Assembly (NCBI RefSeq): GCF_000006565.2
Contig: NC_031478.1
Span: 913,874 to 977,873, forward strand
Length of the DNA stretch: 64,000 nt
Reading direction: 5' to 3'
Source of the DNA: Toxoplasma gondii ME49
Taxonomy: Eukaryota; Apicomplexa; Conoidasida; Eucoccidiorida; Sarcocystidae
Shown here: piece by piece, positions 37,401 to 45,719 of the stretch
How the letters are laid out: every line of letters starts with the position of its first letter
Numbering within the stretch: the stretch's first letter is position 1
Program-made: the position numbers and the translations under genes
Notes under the pieces: generated by a model
Told to the model about the DNA's origin: nothing
Seen by the model: only the letters and a program-made list of their open reading frames with translations
Databases searched by the model: none

Positions 37401-38281
37401 CGCACTGACGGCGCGAAAGCAAAGGCAAGAGGAGCCGGTCTCGCACAAGCGACCTTGATACCACGAACAGCCTCGGAAGTCACCCAGAACGGCGCAGACG
37501 CAGAAGACGAAAGAGAAGAATGTCGAGAATACCGTGGAGAAGGAGCGAGTATGGAAGAAAAAGACGAAGAGAAGAAGCGAGGAGGAGGGGCAGTGAGAGG
37601 GGAAGTGTGGCTGGAGGAGGGCGAGGCGCTTGGAAGATCCGGAGAGAGGATCGGCCTCGCGGAACGAGAGACTTCAGGCGCAGCCTGCCGCGCAAAGTGA
37701 TGCAAGACTGCCTCCGAGCAGAGAGGCCCCCCCCGCATCTCTGGGAAGAGAAGAATAAGTGCGAGAACGAGAAGAGACAGGAGTTGTCCGAAAGAGAGAG
37801 ACACGGCTGGAGGAAAGGAGAGACAAAACGAAGGAGAGAAAGACGGGGACTGAGAAGAGCGACACGACACAAAACAAGCAGACAGAGACGAAGAAGGAGC
37901 AGAAGACGCAGGAGAGGAAAGAGCAGAAGAACAAAGAGAAGAAGAAGCAATGGAACAAGGAGAAGAAGGAGAAGAAGAAGGAGCAGACAAGGGGGAGACA
38001 GAAGGGAGAGTCCAACCACGCGTTGGGTTCACTTCAAGGCATCGCGAGGAACGCATTGAACTGGCATGGGTGTGCGGCAAGGAGACAAGCGCGGTGGTTG
38101 AGAGCTGAGAGTCTGGAAATGATTCACATTCATCCCGGAGTGAAGGAGGAGACGAGGAAGAAAGAACAAGGGACGTTTCCACATCGTGGGGGGAGCCGAT
38201 TTCCCGAGAGACAGCGCAGCCCCCATCGGGCTCGCCTCCTCCCAGCTGTACGGACATCTGCATTTCGCCTCTCGTGTGCAT
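34493..38281 (-). CDS. ispH: IspH / LytB, 4-hydroxy-3-methylbut-2-enyl diphosphate reductase, apicoplast-targeted
   Basis: IspH is the last enzyme of the MEP pathway. It reduces HMBPP to IPP and DMAPP with a 4Fe-4S cluster; in apicomplexans it works in the apicoplast. Minus-strand exons are 38281-36977, 36340-36118, 35376-35037 and 34694-34493. Phases fit exactly and give 689 residues. The catalytic part starts near residue 386 ([17 protein letters not shown]). The three cluster cysteines are C397 (GFCAG), C481 ([11 protein letters not shown]) and C579 ([10 protein letters not shown]). Other active-site signatures are [29 protein letters not shown] (formed exactly by the exon 2/3 splice, with the catalytic Glu at about 511) and ATQTTLS. 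The C-terminus ends [10 protein letters not shown]. Residues 1-385 are a Ser/Pro-rich extension whose only strong hydrophobic segment, [19 protein letters not shown], lies at about 162-180. It is presumably the ER-signal part of a bipartite plastid leader, followed by a Ser/Arg-rich transit-like region. Confidence 0.96.
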
Positions 38282-40135
38282 CTTGGAAAGCGAATCTAAT
38301 TGCGGCGTGTCATTCTCCGCCGCTGCTACTTCCTTCTGAAAAAGGCAACGCTTGGCGTCGATACCGAATTCCTCTTCTGCCGGGATTCAGCGTCTCAAGG
38401 CGGCGAGGAAAAGCAAGCAAATCGAAGAAAGACGTAGTCGCCCTCTCCTCGAAGAGGAAGCCTGTCTGTCAAGAGAGAAGGGAAATTCTGCGTGTGTCTC
38501 TCTTCAAGAAGCGCTTTCTTGCGGAGCTACCCCACGAGTGTCCCGTTGAGGTGGAGACGTGGACCGCGCGCGAGTGCAGGCGGAGAGTCCGCGGCAGCAC
38601 AGAAACGAGCGGAAAGAAGAAAGAGGGGAGAAAAGACAGAGGAACGGAAGTAGGATGCAGAAACGGACGGAAAGGAAAAGAAGGCGCGAAAGGCAACAAG
38701 GAGGGCGCGGCAACTTTCGCAGTGACAAAGTGTGTGCGAAGTCGAAAATCCTACGTAGCAGCGAGACGACGTCGGGAGGAGTCGATGCACACGCACGCAG
38801 AAAGAAAACGAGAGAAAGCGTGGAGAAAATCGCTTCCGCTTGAAGGAGTGTTTCTTTGCCAGCCGAAACGTCCCTCTGAAAGAAAAGACAGGAAAAGGAA
38901 CAGACGAAAAAACACAACGCCGGTAATGCCGTGTGCGTGTCTTCGTGGCGTGTCTCGTGCGGGCTCCGGCCCCGGGGGGAAGCCATGCGGAAGGCGGGTT
39001 CTCCGCCAGCTGCTCTCCTGGGAACAGAAACAGGAACCTTTCAGCCAGACCGTGTTCTTTTCTCTGCAAAGGAAGCGCAGAATTCGCAAACCTGAGGAAT
39101 CTTCTCGCGTTTGCCTCGAGAAAAGGAGCCGCGCGAGTCTTGCAAGTCTCCTAGGCGGCCTCTGCAGCTTTTCTCCTCCTCGGCTGTACGTACAGCCGTC
39201 GCGGATCCTTGAAAACGGGAGAAAGATCTGCACTTTCCGTGGACCAAAGTCGAGCGAGACTCCAAGGCAGAGAGGCGAAAGAGAAGGAACTTCGACTCTT
39301 TTCCTCTCGGAAAGGAAGCGAACGATACGGGTGCTCTCAGACGAATTCGAGGCAGCGGGTACCCCGCTCCGAGACTCAGCTGTATGTACACGTGGCGTTG
39401 GAGAGAGAGGGAGGAAACGCGACACCGGCGAACTCTGTTGCACTTTTCTGCTTCTTTCGTCTTCCTCGCAAGTCGCTGTTTCCTCGAGCCCTTCTAGAAA
39501 AGGGTGAGGAAAGTGGCCTGCGAGAAAGACCCCCCTCTCTTCTCTGAGCCTGATGTTAGACGTGACCGCTTCTGCCTTTTCTTTCTTCGCCTTTGCATCT
39601 TTCTGCCTCCCGCACATTTTGTGAAGTCCGTCCATTCAAGGTTGTCCTGTCGAGCGCGTCTCCAGCGATCACGCCCTGTCGCAGCACACGCCTTCCTTTT
39701 CGTCTCGTCTCTCCGCCTCTCTTCCGTTCTTCTTCTCTTACCCCCTTTCTGTTGCTCCTGTCTTCTGTCGGAATTTCGTTTCTTCTCTCTCCGTCTCCTT
39801 GCTCTTCGCGTGGTCGATCTCCATTCGCGGTTTCACTTTTGTCACAACTTTCCTGTGTTTTTCCCAAAAAAAGGCCTTGTAAACCGACGAGGGTGAACAC
39901 TGCTCCCTCTCTACACCCACACAAAGTCGGTTATCTGTACGCGTCTACACATCAATACATTTGTATACATATACATATGTATACATATACATGTAGGTAC
40001 ATGAACAAGTCTAGATGCGAGTCGGCGTATGGTGTTGTCTCTTCTGTGGTGCATTTGCGGCGCAACGGAATGCGGTTTTGAGATATGTAATCTACGGATC
40101 CGTTTACGTTTTTTCGAAGAAGATGCGACGTCACA
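38282..40135. other. Divergent promoter region between IspH and the 40.1-kb gene
   Basis: Both flanking genes are read outward from here. Long open frames exist on both strands: plus 37759-39507, which runs into the antisense of IspH, and minus 38751-39635. They overlap each other, have low-complexity Lys/Arg/Glu or Ser content and show no domain. I treat them as chance frames in stop-poor purine-rich DNA. About 39640-39840 is strongly pyrimidine-rich on the + strand, which suits a 5' UTR or core promoter of the rightward gene. Confidence 0.5.
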
Positions 40136-43100
40136 ATGCATGCAAAGTCTGCGAATGCGTCTCCCCTCTTCTTGAGGCTGCTTCTGTTTTTCCCTGCCGT
40201 TGAGGGCTCTCTTCGGTTCTTCACGCGTCGCCTCGCCTTGTGGTTTTCGCTTGCTGTCCTCGTCTTTTGGACCCTCCTAGGTCGCGCAGGAACTCTCGCA
40301 TCTTCGTCTTCCGCGTCTCTGCCGCCCTCGATCTCTTCTCTCTCTTCGTCCTTCTCTTCACTATCGTCTTCCTTCTCTTCACTCGCTTCTTCCTTCCCTT
40401 CTCTTCCACCCTCTTTCTCTTCTCTCTTTGCGGGTGTCCACATGCGGTCTGGCTTGACAAAGAAGGCTGCCAACTTGTCGCCGGTCTCCTCGCCACACAA
40501 GTCAGAATCGGTCTCCAGGTCCATTTCTTCCTCCGTTTCCTGGGGTTCCCTGTCCCCCAATTCTGCTCTCTCGACCTTCCCGCCTCTCTCTGCTCCTTTG
40601 TCTCGCTCTTCCGCCGCTTCTCTCTCTTCTTCTTCGTCTGTCTTTTTGACCTCTTTATCTCTGTCGACAAGTGTGTCAGTCTCGTCTCCCACGTCGCCTT
40701 CTTCGCGCCTCTTGCCAGACCGTGGGGACGTTTATATGGGAGAAATGTTCTCTGCTGTTCGCCGGCTGGCAGCATCTGAGGATGTCCCCTCGACACAAAA
40801 AGAAACTTCAGATAACGGTGCCGATGAAAGCTCCCGCAGTCCTGCCACCCCCTCTCTTGACACGAGTGCAATAAGCGACGGAAATAGAGGTGCCCACGAG
40901 AGCCATCAGAAAACAAATTCTCCTCTCTCATCTGCCTCTTCTTCCTCTCCTTCATCTGCCTCTCCTTCCTCTGTTTTCGCTGCTTCGTCTGCGTCGTCTG
41001 CTTTTTCCGCTCCGCTTCCCTCGTCTTCTGCTCCTTCCTCGGCTTTTGGACGCGTGGAGGCGAGAGAGAAACTTCCTGGTGGAGCGTCTGGATCTCTGTC
41101 TGCGTCATCAGAGACACCCGCAAGTCCTTCGGGGCTGCGCGACCGCCAGTGCGACGACGGGGGCTCCGAGCGTTGCCGCACGCGCCTAACAGAGACGACG
41201 GAGGACCGGGCCGAACAGAGACGGGCAGCGACTCTGGAAGAAGCAAGAGAACGAGAAGAGACTGCAAGAGAAGGAGGAAACCCAGGAGACACCGAGGACA
41301 CGCAGACGGAGGTGAGCGCCCGGAAGGCGACAGAGATCCAAGTCGTAGAGAGTGACGAGGAGCAGCACCCCGCAGAAGCGAAAGAGGAAACAGGCGAGAA
41401 GAAGGAGACAAAGGGGACGGTGGCTCCTGAATCACAGAGTGAAAAAGGGGAAGTCGGTGAGGAAACGCGGAACGCGTCTGGGGTCGAGGAGCCTCCGAAC
41501 CGCGACACGGACGCGAGACGAGACAGCGACGATCGCCGGGGAAGAGAAGAGAGAAGGGAAGAGTCGCGTTCGAAGGACGCAGAGGCGCCGCTCCTACGAG
41601 AAGATGCCGACGCCGAAAGAGAAGCGAAACGCGGCTTTCACGCCCGGACCGCGAAGGACACAGAGTCCGATACCGACAGCGAGGCAGAGCGAGCAGACGA
41701 CAGAGAAGGAGAGCGCGGACGGGAGGCCCAACGAGGTGTCGAATCGGAAAACAAAAGTGAGGGAGGGAACGACCGCGAACTCCAGAAAGTCACCACACGA
41801 CGCTCAGAAGTCAAGTCCCCAGACGACCCTCTCGAGACCGACAGCGAGCGCGAGGCGAGTGCTGCCCTACCCGCGAGGGAGGCGACACCCCGCGCGGTCA
41901 CAGCGGCGACAGCTGCCGAACGCATCGGATCGGCGGTCTCGCCAGACAAGGCTGTCGAGGCACCAGATGTCTCCGAAGCTGTGCCACAGTCTCCCGAGCG
42001 TCTGCAGAAAGAGGCAGTGCACCGGAGCAAAGTCCGCGGACGCCAGGCGACTTCCGAAGAGACAGTGAGCTCCAGCGGGCAGCGCGAGGAGAACGCCCAG
42101 CGTTTTGAGGAACTTCAACCTCGCCCGGAGTTCAACCTGGTTCCTTCTGCCTTGTTCTCCTCGTTCGTCACCTTCTTCTCGTCTTTGTCTGTCTCGTCTG
42201 TCGTGTCTTCCTTCTTCTCGCCCGTGTTCCCAGCGAGGACACCGCCGAGTCATTTCCTGGCGTCGCTTCTCTACGTGTTGCCGGACAGCATGCACCATGC
42301 GGCAGGCCCAACGGAGAACGCAGAAGTGCTCTTGGAGGAGGAGGAAGTCGTTCTCTCTGGTGACCCTGGAGAGGCAGACCAGGCGCTCTTTGCGCAAAAG
42401 CAGCGAGGAGATGAGAACGCTCACGCGGGCTCTCTGCGTGAGGCGAAGGCGAACGGAGGGCAGGCGTTTAGAGACGGCGACGCGCTGAAAAGCTCTTCGG
42501 CTGGAGGCCGCGGAGAAGCCGCTGGAACGCAGGCGAGGGGGACCCCGCCCTGGGGTCTACACTTTGCAGAAACCTTCGAAGGCGAAATGATTTGCTTTCA
42601 GTGGAACGTCTTCAACGGTGCCTTCTCCCTCGCCCTCGCCTACCTCTGCTCGCCGTTGTACCGTCACGGCGGCTTCGGCCTCGCTTCGTCGGCCGCCCAC
42701 GCGGGTGTGTCGACACTTGGGCGCATGGGACCGCTCACGCCGGGGCCCGAGGGGTCTGTACACTCGTCGGCGGCTGGGCCGTTCCCACAGGTCGCCCACG
42801 CGGTCTCTGGGGCGGTTTCTTGGCTTTGCTCTCGCCTGTGTTGCGGCGGCGCCGCGAGTCTGTTCCAGAGCCTCAAGCGGCTTTTCGCCGGCTCCGGCGC
42901 CTCGGCCCTTCCCGAATCTCCTCTCCCGCTTCCCTCCTTCGCTTCCTCGCCTTCGCGGTCGCCCTCGCTCTCCTCGTCGGCTCCGATCGACTTTGCCCAG
43001 GCGCAGGCCTTCCCCGTCTCGGCCTTCTCGCCCTTCGAGGCGGTGACGCCCGCGCTCGGGTCCGAGCTCCCCGGAGGCTCAGGAGGAGCGGGGCGCAGGC

Positions 43101-43465
43101 CCTCGGGTGTCGCCTTCGACGATTGCTCGCTCTTCGCGCGAAGAGCGAGTTGTGGGGAAGCCGGCGGAGACAGCGAGAGGGCGAACGCGCGCGGCTTCAC
43201 CTTCGGGGCTCGCCCGGGCCTCGAGGGCGTCGGCAACCTACCGCTGCGCTCCACCTGGCGCCTCGCCTGTCTCTCTGCACAGGCCCTGCAGTCTTCTTCC
43301 GCCGTCCTACAGTCGTTCGGGTGCACGTACACCTCGCCGGCTTCGACCTTCGTCGGCTGGATCCTTGCCACCCTCAGCGTGACAACGTCCTTCCTCCACC
43401 CCATGCTCTCTCTGTTCAGCAACTGCGTCTCTGCTGCCTACGACGTCTACGCACTCATGTGGTAG
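40136..43465 (+). CDS. Hypothetical secretory or membrane protein, single exon, 1109 residues
   Basis: I do not recognise this protein. The frame is intronless. The N-terminus has two hydrophobic stretches, about residues 11-22 (LFLRLLLFFPAV) and 33-50 (LALWFSLAVLVFWTLLG), so a signal peptide or signal anchor is likely. Next is a Ser-rich block with loose SSFSSL repeats (about 55-120), then roughly 400 residues very rich in Glu, Arg, Asp and Lys (about 340-680), predicted disordered. The C-terminal third has order-like parts: FSSFVTFFSSLSVSSVVSSF near 690, ETFEGEMICFQWNVFNGAF near 815, a Cys-containing stretch (WLCSRLCCGGAAS), and a final hydrophobic segment (STFVGWILATLSVTTSFLHP) at about 1070-1090. 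This architecture suits a protein of the secretory or plastid system, but that is inference. The start codon overlaps a TGCATGC motif. An opposite-strand frame at 40221-41435 is a shadow. Confidence 0.7.
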   Translation: MHAKSANASPLFLRLLLFFPAVEGSLRFFTRRLALWFSLAVLVFWTLLGRAGTLASSSSASLPPSISSLSSSFSSLSSSFSSLASSFPSLPPSFSSLFAGVHMRSGLTKKAANLSPVSSPHKSESVSRSISSSVSWGSLSPNSALSTFPPLSAPLSRSSAASLSSSSSVFLTSLSLSTSVSVSSPTSPSSRLLPDRGDVYMGEMFSAVRRLAASEDVPSTQKETSDNGADESSRSPATPSLDTSAISDGNRGAHESHQKTNSPLSSASSSSPSSASPSSVFAASSASSAFSAPLPSSSAPSSAFGRVEAREKLPGGASGSLSASSETPASPSGLRDRQCDDGGSERCRTRLTETTEDRAEQRRAATLEEAREREETAREGGNPGDTEDTQTEVSARKATEIQVVESDEEQHPAEAKEETGEKKETKGTVAPESQSEKGEVGEETRNASGVEEPPNRDTDARRDSDDRRGREERREESRSKDAEAPLLREDADAEREAKRGFHARTAKDTESDTDSEAERADDREGERGREAQRGVESENKSEGGNDRELQKVTTRRSEVKSPDDPLETDSEREASAALPAREATPRAVTAATAAERIGSAVSPDKAVEAPDVSEAVPQSPERLQKEAVHRSKVRGRQATSEETVSSSGQREENAQRFEELQPRPEFNLVPSALFSSFVTFFSSLSVSSVVSSFFSPVFPARTPPSHFLASLLYVLPDSMHHAAGPTENAEVLLEEEEVVLSGDPGEADQALFAQKQRGDENAHAGSLREAKANGGQAFRDGDALKSSSAGGRGEAAGTQARGTPPWGLHFAETFEGEMICFQWNVFNGAFSLALAYLCSPLYRHGGFGLASSAAHAGVSTLGRMGPLTPGPEGSVHSSAAGPFPQVAHAVSGAVSWLCSRLCCGGAASLFQSLKRLFAGSGASALPESPLPLPSFASSPSRSPSLSSSAPIDFAQAQAFPVSAFSPFEAVTPALGSELPGGSGGAGRRPSGVAFDDCSLFARRASCGEAGGDSERANARGFTFGARPGLEGVGNLPLRSTWRLACLSAQALQSSSAVLQSFGCTYTSPASTFVGWILATLSVTTSFLHPMLSLFSNCVSAAYDVYALMW
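40137..40143 (+). promoter_or_regulatory. TGCATGC motif overlapping the start codon of the 40.1-kb gene
   Basis: The start region reads CACAATGCATGCAAAG, so the palindrome TGCATGC begins inside the ATG at 40136-40138. TGCATGC is a known over-represented promoter word in coccidia and a binding site class for ApiAP2 factors. It may be a regulatory site near the transcript start, or simply coding sequence (Met-His-Ala). Confidence 0.4.
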
Positions 43466-44078
43466 AGCCCGACGTGTCTCCGAAAACGGCACGTGAGGTG
43501 TCCTGAAAAACGTCATTTCATGTGGATATCTGTGATCACGGTTGCAAGCAAGAAACATGCAGATGCGTGTGCACTGCAGGTCCTTGGGGACGAATTCACC
43601 TTTCCGACACGCTGACTTCCTTCTGCTTTACACGCCAACGTATACATCGGCCTGTAGCGTGGCTATCCGCATTTGCTTGGAGTCACTTTCCCATAGCCTG
43701 TCACACGGACCTGCGGGGCTAGACGCGGAGCGAAGCGAGAGACTACGCTTTTCTGAAAACAACGAAGCATCTGTAGAGTACTCGCCGCGCTTCAGGATCT
43801 GACACACCGCCGACGAATCAAGGGACTCAATTTGAGCTTTGAGCGGCAGTAGAAACATATGTACAGATGCATAGAGATATATATATCTATATATATGTAT
43901 ACGCACCGGTCTGCACATGCGGTACAGACATAGCGTATACACAGTTGTGGATGCCTACGCGCATTTATCTGTTTCTCGGCTCGTCTACCCTTCAAAGGTC
44001 GAGACACTCGCACCAGGAAGGAACTGCCATGTATTGAGATGCATGCATGCAATGAAATGCATTCACATATCTGATTAA

Positions 44079-44100
44079 ATATATATATATATATATATAT
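44079..44100. repeat. (TA)n microsatellite
   Basis: About 22 bases of alternating A and T in intergenic DNA. Confidence 0.93.
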
Positions 44101-44962
44101 TCAGTTTCAGTGGCCGACTGAAGGTTGGTGTGGACGCGTGGAGTGGTTGTGCGCGGCATTGAGGAAGATTCAGTAATCGAAGGGGTTTGTCAGGGAAGAG
44201 AGGTTTTATTTTTTTTACCGTTTCGTTGTAACGCCGGATCTCAGTGGCCCTCGCTTTCCGTGTCCTCCCAGATTGAAAGATCCGAGATGCATTTCCAGTT
44301 CTGTTCCTCTCCAGCTACATTTTGGCATCTCGATTTTTCTCTCTCTCTACGCGTTCGATCTTTCACCACGTAGTTATCCATGTTCTTCTCTGTCTCTTTC
44401 GCTGGCTCTTCTCCCTGTGGCTCTTCTCCCTGTCACTTCCCTTTGTCTCTTCTCTAACTCTTTACAACTATCTTGTGCACTTCACTCTCCTCGCTTTGAT
44501 TTCCCTTTCTACGCCTTCCCCCGTTTTCTCAGCTTTTTCTTTCTCTCATGTCTTTCCTGATTCTTCTGTCGCGCGGCTTGCACACGCCCAGGTGCTGTGT
44601 CGATCGCAGAGCGGAGTGGAGTCCTGTAGACACCGCGAAGCCCAATCTCGAAACTTGAAGGTCCACCTGATTCTTTTTTCTCTCTTCTCATGCACCGCCC
44701 CCAAAACAGAGGACTTTCTCAGGCAGGTCCTCTCCACGCCGATCCACACAGCAAGCCCTCGTTACATCTGACTCCGCTGATGATTGTGTACAGAAACTAA
44801 GACAAAGCAAGAGTAGCCGTTTTACCTATAGACACATTTGTATAGGGAGACTTTAATCATCTTCCCTATTTGCCATCTGTTGAAAAATATATAGAGAGGC
44901 ATAGACGCTATATATATAGATAGATAGGTATATATGCACAAACGGTTAGAAAGAAACTATTC

Positions 44963-44963
<1 letters not shown>

Positions 44964-44994
<31 letters not shown>
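44964..44994. repeat. (TA)n microsatellite
   Basis: About 31 bases of uninterrupted alternating T and A, with other TA-rich tracts just upstream at 44890-44935. Confidence 0.94.
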
Positions 44995-44999
<5 letters not shown>

Positions 45000-45719
45000 G
45001 AAAACATTTGATAACACCTCCTTATCCATCTGTCCAATTTCAGATAACATGCACAGACTGAGACTTTCGTCGTTGCGTATATCTGCCGATCCTTCCGTCT
45101 GCAACTAAAACTGGAATTACGCGTTTTCATCTACTCGCGTGTGGATTTCACGTCGAAGCGAAAACAAGTGAAGAGGCTGCTGTGTGCCACTCTGCGAACC
45201 CTTCTGGCGCTCAGAGCACTGCAGCAGTTGTTTCACTTTTTGGTGGGAACAGGAACTGCGAAACACGAGAAAAATTCATCTCGACCAGGCGAATGCGCAA
45301 GGCAGTCGCTCTCGGCAAGCTCCGTCGGAGGGGAGAAGCAAATGCGAGACCCCAAGCGAACGACGTACTGGACGTTTTCTTCCGAAACCAGAAAGGAAGA
45401 AAACCAGATGATGTGTGTTCTGGGCCACCGGAAAAATGTATCAGGCAACTAAAACCTGCCCATGTAGTCCAAGAAGACATGTCACAAACTCTACGGTTCA
45501 CGGTTTCGATTCGTCCCCCAAACCTTCATCCTCAACACATGCACACATGTGTGTGTGTGTGTTGCAACATATATATATATATATATATGCACATATACAT
45601 CTATATTCGCGTATGTGTATATACACATATGTTTATATGTATAGGGAAAAGAACTTGTGTTTCTTCTTCCGCTTCGATTGGTATGTTTGAGTTTGGTGAC
45701 TTCCGGCTGGACACTTTGT

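Larger units (their letters stand above)
43466..45719. other. Convergent 3' intergenic region with several (TA)n tracts
   Basis: No gene supported. It contains (TA)n runs at about 44079-44100, 44964-44994 and 45570-45589. There is also a strongly pyrimidine-rich stretch at about 44330-44580, including a perfect 15-base duplication (TGGCTCTTCTCCCTG) at about 44403-44432. The plus frame at 45182-45856 has no recognisable feature and crosses a microsatellite, so I do not call it. Confidence 0.55.

Noticed and set aside
37759..39507. 582-residue plus-strand frame, Lys/Arg/Glu-rich
   Set aside because: It overlaps the start of IspH in antisense. Its first part is simply the complement of the Ser-rich IspH leader, and it shows no domain or splice support.
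38751..39635. 294-residue minus-strand frame beginning with ATG upstream of IspH
   Set aside because: It overlaps the plus-strand frame in the same stop-poor DNA, has low-complexity composition and no recognisable motif. It may be part of the IspH 5' UTR.
40221..41435. 404-residue minus-strand frame
   Set aside because: Complement of the Ser-rich and Glu-rich parts of the 40136-43465 gene; Lys/Arg-rich only because of strand composition.
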